NCBI GenBank assembly: GCA_014925825.1
Contig: JACGCK010000026.1
Coordinates: forward strand, 124,001 to 188,000
Reading direction: 5' to 3'
From: Pholiota molesta
Taxonomy: Eukaryota; Basidiomycota; Agaricomycetes; Agaricales; Strophariaceae
Length of the DNA stretch: 64,000 nucleotides
Part shown: positions 1-14,158 of the stretch, one piece after another
Numbering within the stretch: the stretch's first letter is position 1
Layout: each line of letters begins with the position of its first letter
The notes under the pieces: model-generated
What the model was told of the DNA's origin: nothing
The model's input: only the letters and a program-made list of their open reading frames with translations
Database searches by the model: none
Program-made: the position numbers and the translations under genes

Positions 1-1
1 T

Positions 2-330
2 GGCGTTCATGATCAGAGCGCCCAGGATGCCCCCTTGAAGGTCGTTACTAGTAGCGCCCATGACCAGAACACCCCCGAGGTCGTTGGTGTTAACCAGGAC
101 GCCTCCGAGGCCGCTAGCGTTCATGATCAGAGCGCCCTCAATGCCAGTAGCATTCATGACCAGGATTTACCCTTGAAGGCCGTTGACGTCCATGACCAGG
201 ACGCCCCCGCGGCCGGTAGCGAAATTCATGATCAGGGCGCCCAGGATGCCCCCTTGAAGATCGTTAGCGCCCATGACCAGAACATACCCGAGGTCGGTAG
301 TTGCATCCATGAACAGGACGCCCCCGGCTC
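2..330 (+). repeat. Degenerate coding tandem repeat (HDQ units)
   Basis: Short repeats built on catgaccag/catgatcag followed by a Pro/Ala/Asp-coding stretch occur throughout this part of the reading frame. Some units are grouped into a longer block, so bases 35-91 resemble 256-306. The array probably continues to the left of the window. Confidence 0.6.
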
Positions 331-691
331 CCAGGTGGTTAGCGCTAGCATCCATAGCCAGGGCACTTCGACTCCGTCTTCGACTCGAAGCACTCCTCGT
401 GACATGGTTAACGAAATGCTGATCATCAAGATCACACATTCCAAGACAGAGCTTCTCCTGACTATACAACGTGAACTTGTCATGAAGCGAATGACCATAC
501 CCCAAACAGAAGCGGGACAAACTTTGAAATATTCGCTCGACCAATTGATTCAACTTGAGAAGCGAAAGGTGAAAAACCTTTCCGACGAAGAATTCGAACA
601 GGGACGGGAGGAGCTTGACCGACTTTTGAAGGCCGCGAAGGAATTGAAAGTACCGCTGCGAACGCGTATCAAGAGGTTCTTCGGATTCTAA
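2..691 (+). CDS. Tandem-repeat hypothetical protein, 5' partial
   Basis: The frame is open from the window edge, so the true start lies upstream. The N-terminal half (to about base 370) is a degenerate tandem repeat centred on His-Asp-Gln-x-x-Pro, with at least nine HDQ-like units. The repetition is also visible in the DNA: bases 35-91 and 256-306 are near copies. After a Ser/Thr-rich linker, the last roughly 100 residues form a charged, apparently helical, non-repetitive domain ending in a basic RIKRFFGF tail. No signal peptide or known domain is visible. The family was not recognised, and no function is assigned. The repeat half could be a length-polymorphic surface or scaffold region. Confidence 0.6.
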   Translation, partial: GVHDQSAQDAPLKVVTSSAHDQNTPEVVGVNQDASEAASVHDQSALNASSIHDQDLPLKAVDVHDQDAPAAGSEIHDQGAQDAPLKIVSAHDQNIPEVGSCIHEQDAPGSQVVSASIHSQGTSTPSSTRSTPRDMVNEMLIIKITHSKTELLLTIQRELVMKRMTIPQTEAGQTLKYSLDQLIQLEKRKVKNLSDEEFEQGREELDRLLKAAKELKVPLRTRIKRFFGF

Positions 692-952
692 GAGACTCTA
701 GGTCAGTTCCATGTTGTTAATGTTGATATCACAGCACGATCAATCATGATGTAAAAACTTCACTGAACAGGCTCGAAGCAATGGAAATCAGATTCAAGTA
801 GGAAGAACACAGTTATTGGAGAAAACAAAAAATACATTCGACATTCGACATTCGACATTCGATCAAAAAGTGCAGCAGTACCAACACTACAACACAGGGA
901 CCGCAAAGGAACACAACGAACAAATAAAACAAACAGAAATAGAAAAGGAGAG
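692..952. other. Intergenic, convergent 3' ends
   Basis: This is the 260 bp between the repeat-protein stop and the GH71 stop. It holds a short cattcga microrepeat near 837-862. No gene is seen. Confidence 0.5.
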
Positions 953-2587
953 CTATCCAGGCGAAGCAGCCACGAAAGCATTAAAGTTATACGAAGGAGG
1001 ATTCTTAGAAAACCGGAACCCCGGCGGCGTAAAGTCCACGGTTTTCTTCCCATCGCGAGTGACAGACGACGACACGCTGCAGTCGTCTTTCAGCGGCATT
1101 TTGACCTTGTTGGCACCCGCAGGGAGATTGCCGCTGTATTTCGAACCCCCACATGTCATTTCGAAGTGGGCGGGTTTGGAGAGGAGGACGTCTGCCCAGA
1201 GGGTATCTTCGGTCTACGGGACGAGTTATTTTTTGTCAAGAAAGAAGGACGGAACGAAGGAGGCGGAGAGAAAGCGCACCCATTCGTAATTGGCAGGTTT
1301 GCCGACGGGGTCTCCGCTGTTAGCATTTTTGGGGTAGAGTCTGCCCCAGAGGAAGACGCGGTCTTTGTGTATTGGGGGATAGTTTCCGGTCTTGTAGGCT
1401 GCGATGTAGTATTGCGCAAGATCTAGCCATCCTATAGTACGAGGTAGGATATAAACCTAGGATGCGAGATTGGAAAAAATCACATGTAACTCACCCTGGT
1501 GATCAAATCCGTTCACCCAAGACTCGGATTGCGGCTGGGCCCTTCAATAGGGCCGATATAGTGGGATTCACCATAATCGTTCCAGGTGATTATCTGCGCA
1601 AGGTCGATGGAATTGCGATTTTGCTTTAGAAGCTCCCATCGGGAAGCATATAGCCAGGAGTCGGGACGATATATCATGTTCTTGTTGTACGTGGCCTGTG
1701 AATAGTGCTAGAAGATCGCTCGTAAATAATGTATCTAAGAAAAGAGGTTTGAAGCATACAGTGAAGAACCAAGGTGAAACCCCAGCCATATATGTGCGTC
1801 CTTTGAGGTATTTTTGATATTCGACGTCGGTCGAGGAGTTGATGTCGTATTTGCCCATTGGCCACGCTGAGTCCCACTGCGTTATACATTCTGTAAGTTG
1901 ACCTGCGGATACAAGTAGAAAGGGATAGACGAACACTGTAAGCCCCGTCGATCGACCTCATATTCTGCAGCTCGGACGGATTTATGAAGAAAGCAGGTAC
2001 GAAATGCACGGGAGGCATATCCTTCTTCATTATATTATACCATCCATCGTCCAAGCTGCCCGCACCAAACCGGCAAAACTGACCTCCAAAGGTTGACACG
2101 AAATTCTTGTCTTTATAAACCAGTTGATTAGGATGTCCGTTATACCCCTTGATGAGCTGGCGGAGGAGATTGCCGTCGCCTTCCCCGCCACATGGGAAGG
2201 ACGCCATGTCGAAGCTAAAAAACATCTTGAAGTCGGTGCCGATAGCGGCGCTGTAGGCGTCTGATACTCGGGCGGGTTGCCAGTCGTCCCTCCCTATGTT
2301 GAGGGCGAATGCGTCGATCCCTTTCGACGCCGCAAGTGCGATATCTAAAAAATTATGAATAGCGAGTATGAGTATGTATGCATAAAAGGGGAGGTATTTT
2401 GACCTCGTTTCCAATTTTCCTTTGTGTACGGGTAGGTGTTGCCGACGATGACATGGGCAACGACCAGTTTGGGGGCATTACTCCTTGGTACGATATTTGC
2501 ATGCGCCCTTAAGATCGATGAGGATTGACAGGTCAGCCAGAGTGCGATGATGAGAGAGAACCGGGAGTGCATTCTACTCAGGATCAT
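953..2587 (-). CDS. Secreted GH71 alpha-1,3-glucanase (mutanase)
   Basis: The protein probably hydrolyses alpha-1,3-glucan of fungal cell walls outside the cell. It starts at 2587 with a hydrophobic signal peptide (SLIIALWLTC). GH71 landmarks follow in order: VVAHVIVGNTYPYT, GIDAFALNIG, FKMFFSFDMASFPCGG, GAY...WDSAWPMG, WNDYGESHYIGP, GFDHQGWLDLAQYY and a C-terminal beta-rich tail ending at 953. At least five introns are needed, for example 2346-2403 and about 1436-1494. Just after GESHYIGPIEG the frame breaks at bases 1537-1542, and the downstream conserved block resumes in another frame. One extra base in the G run would rejoin it, so a sequencing error is more likely than inactivation. It converges with the repeat protein on its 3' side. 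Confidence 0.85.
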
Positions 2588-3342
2588 GTTGGTAAGATAG
2601 CACTGCGCCCAGGATAAACGAGGCTGCAGGGCCTTGAAATAGTAAATAGTCCTTATGAAGGGCTGACAAGTTTGTTTGAAAGTCGACAGCCTCTAGACAG
2701 TATAGTCGAATAGAATAAGTCCGCAATATAATGCGCAAATGCTCCAGGATAGTCCAGTGTCAAATACCTTTTGAATAAACTCCAGAATCCAGATGAGCGA
2801 ATTCTGACCGTCGCAGGAGCCTTGAAGAAACCACCAAGGAATGACGAGCGATAGTTCAACTCAATCATGAACCAAAAACACTTTCCTCTTCATTATAATA
2901 TGAAGTAGAGACAAATATAGTCTGGCAATCATCGGAAACGAGACTGACGCTAGATACTCCAGGAGCCTGGTGTAGTCTGGCTTAAAAGCACAAAGAGCCA
3001 GTAGAATATTGATACGACATATGAGGGTCTTTGGGCTAGAAACTTCGCGGAGGTAAAGGAAGCTCTATAATCTTGCTGATTGAGGATGTGTTGAGACCTG
3101 AGTTGAGTTGGAAACTCGAACTTTGACCGGAGCCCTGCAGTGGTGGTTCGAAGTCAACAAACGTCCTGACGTGACCAGAATAGAGTCCGTGTCACATGGA
3201 TACGGTTGTGACTGGACGCATCTTGCGCGACGCGGCGCCTGAATATTTTGAGCTTTGCAATTAACGACCATCTCGTCCTCTTTACTCTCTGCCACCTTCA
3301 GCAATATCTCATAGACACATCGATACATTCAGAAAACGGAAA
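2588..3342. other. Intergenic, divergent promoters of GH71 gene and UBA2
   Basis: This 755 bp lies between two divergent starts. Small open frames exist, but none has recognisable motifs or codon bias. It should contain both promoters; I see no specific element I can name. Confidence 0.4.
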
Positions 3343-6004
3343 ATGTCGACCGCGAAAGCTCGGAGCGCTCATGCAAAGGCTATATTAGGGCCAGAGCTGC
3401 ATGCCCAACTCGCCAACACTCGTGTGCTTTTAGTTGGCGCTGGAGGGATTGGTTGTGAACTGCGTAAGTCGCTGTATATATGCTATAAAGATTAATCCTG
3501 AACATGAAACTCTTTCTACTGTTTCTCTGGCCCCAGTGAAGAACATTGTCTTGACTGGTTTTGGAAAGATAACTCTTCTCGACTTAGACACCATTGACAT
3601 CTCGAACCTCAATCGGCAATTCTTATTCAAGAAGAAAGATGTGAAGCAAAGTAAAGCAATGGTATGTCCGAGATACTGCTCAAACTCGTATCTCTTCGAT
3701 TGCTCATTGTCAACGTGAATAGGTTGCAGCCCAAACCGCTGGTCCTTTCAACCCGAATGTGCACATCACCCCCATACACGACAATATCAAGGAACCGCAG
3801 TATGATATACAATGGTTCCAACAGTTTGACATCGTTCTGAACGCGCTGGATAATCTGGGTGTGTTGTCTTATTCTCTAAAACATGGCGAGATCTTCTCAT
3901 CCTGCGTTTGGTAATCCAATAGACGCTCGAAGACACGTCAACAAGATGTGCATGGCCGCCGGAGTCCCGCTGGTGGAATCAGGAACAGCTGGATACCTGG
4001 GACAAGTTCAACCTCTCCTCAAAGTACGCCATGGCTCCTTTTTTCTCATATAGAATCGACTTTCTGAGACTCGACACTTCGCAACAGGACAGCACAGAGT
4101 GTTTCGATTGTATCCCTAAACCCACGCCGAAGACTTTCCCTGTGTGCACAATCCGTTCTACGCCAAGCCAACCTATACATTGCATTGTCTGGAGCAAGAG
4201 CTATCTTATGGGGTGAGCCTAGCCGCACTAGCCCCGTGTGCTTCGCCTTCCAATCTTAATTCTGTAACCCTTTTAGGCAACTTTTCGGCGAGGACGAGGA
4301 TGCAAGTGGAGAACTGGATGATGCCGAAAAACAAGGGGAGAATTGTACGTCTTTGTGGCTTGTGGCATTCTGCATTACGCTTATATTTCTCCTCAGCCCA
4401 AGAAATTGCAACATTGCGAAAGGAAGCACAGGCCTTCAAGGCAGTACGCGATGCGTTGCGTTGCAGCGATAGTACTGTCGATGCAGCAAAGTTGGTCTTC
4501 CAAAAGGTACCTCCTCCATTTTCCCCCTGAAGTTCTAAAATTCACGAATCACGATTATAACAGGTTTTCAACGCCGACGTCAAAAATTTGCTCGTCATGT
4601 CTGATATGTGGAAATCTCGCTCTCCGCCGACTCCTCTGGACTATGACAGTATCTTGGACGGTACTTTCCAACCCATCAGCCACGTCAACGGGAATGGGAC
4701 GGCCGCTCCCGCGAACGCCGTTGCGAGCGGAAGCAGCCTTACCCATGGAGCCTTCAGTTCGTTGAGCGGGAAAGTGAACGGTGCTCCGAATACTTCGAAC
4801 TTAAAGGACCAGCGGTCACTAAGTCTGAGGGATAACTTGGAGTTGTTCATCTCGAGGTACGTCTTATCCTATTGAAATAGAGGCGCTACTGATTTTACAA
4901 TTTCATGTACAGTACCAATCGTTTGGCTGCACGTCTGAGAAATGGCGAAGAGACTATATCGTTTGATAAGGACGATGACGATACTCTTGACTTTGTTACT
5001 GCATCCTCGAATTTGCGATCCTATGCATACGGAATCGAAGGAAAGACTCGATGGGAAGTGAAAGGTCTGTTTAAACTTCCGCATTTACGTACATTTACGG
5101 GGAGCCTCATACCCATACCTTTTCAGAAATGGCCGGGAACATCATCCCAGCAATTGCCACCACCAACGCCATCATATCCGGTCTCATCGTCCTGCAGGCC
5201 CTCCACCTGCTCAAGAAATCCCATTCACAGCTGCGCAACGTGCATCTGCAATTCAAACCTGCAGTCCCCTGAGCGCCATCCGTCTTAGCGCGCCCAATCC
5301 TGAATGTGGGGTCTGCAGAGATACCTACGCGACGCTGCTGTGTGATCCCTCACGGACCTTGCTGGGCGATGTGGTCAAGGGGATCTTGGGCAATGATGAG
5401 CGGGAGGTCAGCGTTTACGAAGACAAACGGGTTCTGAGCGATCCGGATTGGGATGATAACTTTGAACGCACCCTGGAGAGTCTCAACGTGACTAGGGGGA
5501 AATTCTTGAGCATTGTGGACGAAGAAGGGGAATGGTCGACTATTACTATCGGTCTAGGTGTCTTGCCGTATGTTTTTATTCGTTTCCTTTCGCAAGTTTG
5601 GAGCCTCACAATCTGATTCTCTTAGTCCTGATCACTCACCCAATGCACTTCCATATATTTTACCATCTCCACTCCCTCAACCGACACGCAAACCCAAACG
5701 TGCCGCTCCCGCCCCGGAAACTCCTCAGCGCACATCCACCAAACGACCCTTGCCCATGGAGGATGCGGACGGCGTCATCGATCTCGAGCCCACCCCCAAG
5801 AAGCCCAAATCATCAGTGCCGACGGCTCAGAAGCGCAAGTTCGATGCCGATGGACCCAGCCCGAGCAAGCGCCGACGGCTGGAGGAGGAGGGTGTCGTTG
5901 TCATGGATGGGCCTGATGAGATGTTGGAAATCGATGTCACCGATGGACAACCGGCGGCGGCGCCAGCGGAGGATGCTGATTATATTGTGATTGATGATGA
6001 TTGA
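3343..6004 (+). CDS. UBA2: SUMO-activating enzyme subunit 2 (UBA2)
   Basis: This is the catalytic subunit of the SUMO E1 (with AOS1): it adenylates SUMO and carries it as a thioester before transfer to UBC9. The ATP-binding motif [13 protein letters not shown] is split by intron 1 (3464-3536). [16 protein letters not shown], the ALDN loop and the catalytic-cysteine motif [19 protein letters not shown] follow, then the ubiquitin-fold region and a basic, Pro-rich tail ending in DYIVIDDD, a typical SUMO-interacting motif. About ten short introns are present. The start at 3343 gives the expected N-terminus just before the Rossmann motif. The frame breaks at the C4 run 5266-5269, where the next base series gives a stop. 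One more C restores the conserved NPECGVC region, so this is probably a sequence error. The last exon matches an open frame to 6004. Confidence 0.93.
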
Positions 6005-6338
6005 CTGAATGATTGACGGGAAGGGCGTGGTTGAGTGCTATTGTTTATATTATTTGCCCGTTCATTATTGCTTTTTTGATGTGTATGTTTTGATCCTGCT
6101 ATACTAATCTTCCTGGTTGGTCTACTTATGTGCTTTTAGATCGAAGGCGCCTGTCCCCGCGATCCAAGCTATGACCTACATATGGCGTTTTCTTGTCAGT
6201 TAATCTAATTGATCTCTTCTTAATTCTGATGTCGATACAACAGTGAAACAATTGTCATTGTCGACAAAGTCAAATCCAACCATAATAGATATATAGATAC
6301 GTGCGTATGCTTGTGTCCAATCTTTGCTTCTTGGGGGC
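6005..6338. other. Intergenic, convergent 3' ends
   Basis: AT-rich 334 bp between the UBA2 stop and the monooxygenase stop. It should hold both 3' UTRs. No gene or repeat is seen. Confidence 0.45.
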
Positions 6339-8914
<2,576 letters not shown>

Positions 8915-10672
8915 TCTCAAGCGCTTATGTGCACATAAAATCTTTGTGTGCCGGAGCTTTATAGCATTTTTGAGAAAACTAGTGGCACGAAACTTGACAG
9001 ATGAGATTCATACTGAAAACTCAGTGAAATTATGTACTAATCCAGCACGTAGAGTTGATAGATATCAATCATTTCACTCAGAGCCAGCTGACCCAACAAA
9101 CAGAAGAGTACCGTGGTTGCGATCTAGAATTTTTTTCGACCAACCTTTCGTCGAGAACAGTGTTGTTTCCAAGTTGTTCCATAATTAGCTTGTTAGTTTG
9201 CGAATCTTAGATTGAGATGCATGAGTACATGTCTCCATTCGCACGAGTCGTCCAACATATTTTTGGGCACAAGAAGAGAATCCAAACTCTGAGAAGTCTG
9301 CGCGTTATTTTAAATAAGTCAGACATGCGCAGTCCATTTTAGTAAACACTGGTATGATGAGCTGCTTGACCGATGAGATTCGGGCCGCTGTGTGACATTT
9401 CTCAGACGGTCATAATAGGTTCAAAGCCAAGTTGCTGCTCGAGGTCCTTGAGAAAGTATTAAAAAATGAGGCGTTAGAAGTAGGCGATGGGGGTGGTTTT
9501 GAGAAAGTTTTGAACCAGTAGGTGTCGTGAATAAACTGGAGATTTGAGACTTGTACTAGATATGCATTATCACCAAATTACAAGCTAGGAATCGACGCAC
9601 GAGGCGAATCTTCCCTCTTTGACTTGGCGCTTGTATGATGATGGCTTTCGACTGGAGGTTCAACACCCGCTTCTGGCAAGAGACATGAGAATAATAATAC
9701 CAACACTCACTGGGAGTTGAGACAAGATTTAACAATGATTGCCAAAACAGCCTCCGGGGCCTTCGAATTCAGCTTAGTTATGCCCGCTCTGTTTGCATTA
9801 ATCAGTACCCGAGAGAGAGGATCATTTGGGAGCTAAGTAAAATTTACCACACCCTTGCCTTGTCGTGCCGTAATATGTGCTAGGATGCTCTCGTGGCCGC
9901 AAACGTGGCCTCCTCGATAATATTAGTACTATACTATTTCTCAGACCTAGTAGTATCACCATCTATTGCGGCCCGACGACCGAGATTTTGAAGCTGAATG
10001 AAACTAGAGCGTCGGCTTCAAAACTGGAATAGTGCATTGAGTAAGTAAGTTACCATGCGACTGATTACAGCCACCATAAATTACAATACGAGTGTGTAAG
10101 ATAGCTTATTAGTCAAACACATCAAGGACAGAGGCCAGATGCGAATATGCAGCTATAAATTTTGCGAACGGAGGTGCCCCAGGACTCGCGAGCCCGAGTT
10201 CCCGATGTGCGAGGTCGATGCGTGGTTATTGGGAAATTACCAAGATTAGAGTACTGCCACGCTGCTGGGTCTACCCCGCATCAGGTCTCTTGAACAACGA
10301 AGTATGCGAGAGTATGCGTCATGCGTACGTGTGTTCCAAGCTAATTGATGTCAGCGTTATTACTATGCAATGATCTAGATCCCCTATGTTATATCTGATT
10401 CGCACATTCACATTTTTTTACAAGCTTGAAGCCATGGATTTAAGCCATAGAGTTCATCTATATTTATATTTATAGAATGCCGAGACGTATACGTTTTTAT
10501 CCGTTTCTTTTTACGATAGAAAAAAAATTACATCCATAACCATTGGTTTATGGGGGCTTTGTAATTTGACACGGACCAATGAAGCTATGTATAAGACAAG
10601 GGAATATTGAGTTATAAGGGAGATTAACCTTCATTCAGGTTTACCAGGTACCTCCTAGGCACTTAGAAACAC
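8915..10672. other. Intergenic, AT-rich, no gene seen
   Basis: 1.76 kb between the divergent monooxygenase and OMT1 starts. Both strands lack a convincing coding frame. It is AT-rich, without long repeats visible to me. It should include both promoters. Confidence 0.5.
10590..10596 (+). promoter_or_regulatory. TATA-like box of OMT1
   Basis: GTATAAGACAAG lies about 77 bp before the OMT1 ATG. An almost identical string (GTATAAGATAAAG) precedes OMT3 at a similar distance. Conservation between paralogs supports a core promoter. Confidence 0.5.
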
Positions 10673-12753
10673 ATGGCGTCACCCTCCTCCACCGTCCCCA
10701 ATGGAACCGTTGAAATCGGCATGCTCACGGATCTTATCGTCTCATCAGTGAAGGACGTCAGAAGCGAATATCAAAGCTCTGGGTACGACGTACCGTCCTT
10801 GTTCTCTACCGAACCCGGTCCATTCGATGCACCTCACCTTACGTCGCCCAAATTATCGAAAGCGATTCAAATAATTGAGGCGGCTTGCGCTCAATTGACG
10901 TACACAATCGCCAATCCTGGACATGTGGTCACGAATGTACGTGCCAATATTTGTAACCTTCATAACGATATGTTCACCCATCTTCCCTTAACAGAAAGCC
11001 TACTCAGTACGTATCGGGATTAGAATCCAAGGTTTTTCCAAATGCTAATCTTACATAGTTTGAAGAACCAGTCGCGTTTCAAGTAGTCATTAATGCCAAG
11101 GTCGCAGATATTCTTGTTGGCAAGCCAGATGGCCTCCACATCGATCAATTGGCGAATGAGGCAGGAGTCGATTCCAACAAGCTCGGCCGTATTTTGAGAA
11201 TGTTGGCCACAAAACATTGCTTCCAAGAAGGTATGCACATGCTTTCCTGCGTGATGGCCCGAATCTCATTAAACGTGCTAGTCAAGCCCAATGTGTTTGC
11301 CAACAATCGACTTAGCATGAAGCTTGTATCCACAGATCCGGTGGCTGGTTTAGCAGGAAATATGTAAGTTTATGAAATTAAATCTTATATCAATACATCT
11401 CCTGACATGTATTTAGGAGCGGCGAAACGATCAAAGCAGCTGTAATGATGAGTGATACTATCCTGGATCCCAAGACGGGATTCTCTACTTCAGCGGACAA
11501 TAGTGCCTTTAACCGTGCACATGGAGTCTCAATCTTCAACTTCTATGATACCGTGAGTCAACTCCAGCCCATTGTGGATGCGGATTTGACACTCTATATA
11601 TGTAGTCTGAAGGCGAGAAAGTGAGAGATGTGAGTATTAAGCGCCCAAAATGATCACGTGAAAAGGGACTTCATCTAATCTGATGGAATCAGCGTTTTGC
11701 CCAAGCCATGGTTGGCTGGGGCGAAGTGACTGGGAGAGCGATGCTCCCTCAATGTGGGTGTATAGAAAATTCGAACATGTAAACAATTTACAACTGTTCT
11801 TTTTAGCTTATGCATGGGATAAAGTAACCGCCGATTCAGTCATTTGCGACATCGGTGGTGGAAATGGACATGCCACGCTTGGACTTGTCAAACAATTCCC
11901 GCATCTCAAAATTGTGGTGCAGGACTTGGCTTCCGTAGTTCATCAAGGGAGAGAGGTGAGCTGCAGCTTTGTACTTCTCTTTCGAATCACTTACAAATTA
12001 CGTTCGAAGTATTGGGAAATTGAACATCCTGATGCTATAACGAACAAACGTGTCGATTTTGTCGCAATCGATTTCTTCAAAGGACAGCCTGTCTCCAACT
12101 GCGATTATTATTATGCAAGTAGCATTGAAAAAAAAATTAACAATGCGCTGATTGACGTCTCGATTACGATGTTAGCTCCGCCATGTTCTGTAAGTCTCCT
12201 GATAGCTTCTTTATAAGCGCCCACCTAACTGCAGATAATCACAGTCACGATTGGCCAACAAGCGAATGCTTGAAAATCTTGGCTAGTATTCGCAAGTCTA
12301 TGGGCCCTTCAAGTCGCTTGCTAATCCGTTAGTAGAACTATATCTAATTCCCTCCAAATCGCATCTGAATGAGAATATCTTGCAGATGAGCTCGTCCTCC
12401 AACACGCCGTTAGAGATCCTTCCATCGCTAACCAGGTAGTTAAAATTTTACATGCTGGGGAGCATTTTTTAAATACGTCTCGATAGGCACCAGAACCACT
12501 TCTTGCGAACTATGGAATGGCCCGCATCCGTGCCTATAATCAGGACATGAACATGATGAATAGCTGTAACAGTCAAGAACGTACTCTACAAGAATTTATC
12601 GAGATGGGGTACGTTATTTGTCGTTTGGCATTACAACCCACCATTGGTCAGTTCGCTAACAACCTTTTCCGTCATAGAAAGAAAACTGGGTTCAAGTTCG
12701 AGAAGTTGTGGGACGCTGGAGAGGCGGGTCTCGTGGAATTTACCACAGCTTAA
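10673..12753 (+). CDS. O-methyltransferase, copy 1 of 3
   Basis: SAM-dependent O-methyltransferase of the class I plant/fungal small-molecule type. An N-terminal winged-helix dimerisation region (LGRILRMLATKHCFQE) is followed by the SAM motif ICDIGGGNGHATLGLVKQF, VVQDL, and the HDWPTSEC segment that carries the usual catalytic His. It ends KTGFKFEKLWDAGEAGLVEF. About ten introns lie at the same positions as in copies 2 and 3. Intron 12115-12175 begins with GCAAGT instead of GT; using a nearby GT would break the frame. The intron that in copy 2 carries the foldback element is only 53 nt here. All exons join in frame, so the gene looks functional. Substrate is unknown. Confidence 0.87.
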
Positions 12754-14158
12754 TGGCTGAGGAAATGGGCAACCATATTCAACTATGGTGCCCTATCTTG
12801 ACCATAAATATCTTGAGCTCATGTACCTATACTTGCTTCAACATCACATCGCCGCGGGCTACAGATGAATTTAGTCCATTGCACACCTTTGCATATGGTC
12901 CATGTACAATGTAGAAACTGTATTCGGGATGAGCGATCCGGCAAATGTTGCGAATTCTGTATCATTCAGGTCCACCCAAAATACGTATACATACAATTCT
13001 CCCTACCATGCGACAAGTACCACGAGATATACTGAATCGTATTTGAATCCCATCTTCCGATTGGTATCTGACGATTGCGTTCATGAAATTTATGTGAATC
13101 TCAGCAGTAAATAGTCGCGACCATGTGCACGTACATTGACAAACATAACCGACATACCGGACATCTAGAGGAAGTTCATAATCAACACAATGTTCCGATT
13201 TTGCCAGGAGTGGGAATGAGAATGAGAGTGGGATTTCCCTTCGTCCCATTTAACAAGTGACTTATCAACTGCAGGCATGACGCTCCGCGGAGTCTTTTCC
13301 ACCTTGTATTCGAGCTGCTTTGAACTTGAAAGTTGACTTACCATTGGACATTTGAGTGATAGAATTTCTCAGCATCATCTCCCTATGGTGTGTATTGGAG
13401 CAAATTGGCATATTCACCGATGATGTATACTGATTACATGTAGTTGTTCATTTTATTTTCCTAGAGCAACTTGCGCTCTTTTGGAGAATTTGGTTTTGGG
13501 TGAATGTCTTGGCTTTTACTTAATCTTGGACGCATGGGTAAAAATTTGTTCGATATCGAAATCGTACAAATAAAGGCGTATGATATGAGAATATAGCATG
13601 TCCATACAAATTCTCCTTCGTGTGCCCTTCAACGCTCGGTACTATTTCAACTCAAAATACTATTCGCGTTGTTTGGGATCTGGGATCTCAGGCCTGAGGC
13701 CTGAGGTACCATCAATGTGCTTATTAATGGACCTTCGATGTCTTTAGGAACATACATGAGCCACGACATCGTTTTGTATTCCTCAAACGAAGATTCTCAT
13801 TGACAACAGCCATGTGCGCGAGAAGGTGACTAAACACATGGGTTCTTTGTATACGATTCATAGTCTCTCAAAACAGACCAAATAATACGATTCACACATT
13901 CTGACGTCCCCGGGATAGATGATTCCGTTGTACAGAAGTTCAGAATGAGTTCTACAGACATTCCCTCACGGACCGCGTTAGGATCTTCCCAGCTTCAACC
14001 TTGGTGATTGCAGGCCATCTCTTCGGATGCACTCATTAAAGAGTGAAACCACTTTAAAAACGGATAATACGGCTGAAGCAATATTACCTGCAGTAAAAGG
14101 TTTTCCGTCTGTCCCCCGTTCACAGTCTAGAACATTGTCTCCCAGGCCAAAGGGTAAA
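12754..14158. other. Intergenic between OMT1 and OMT2
   Basis: 1.4 kb, mostly AT-rich. A short palindromic tcaggcctgaggcctga run lies near 13688. I see no gene and no remnant of a further methyltransferase copy. Confidence 0.45.

Noticed and set aside
14027..14158. N-terminal extension of OMT copy 2 from an upstream ATG
   Set aside because: Copies 1 and 3 have no such leader, and homology starts at the 14159 ATG.
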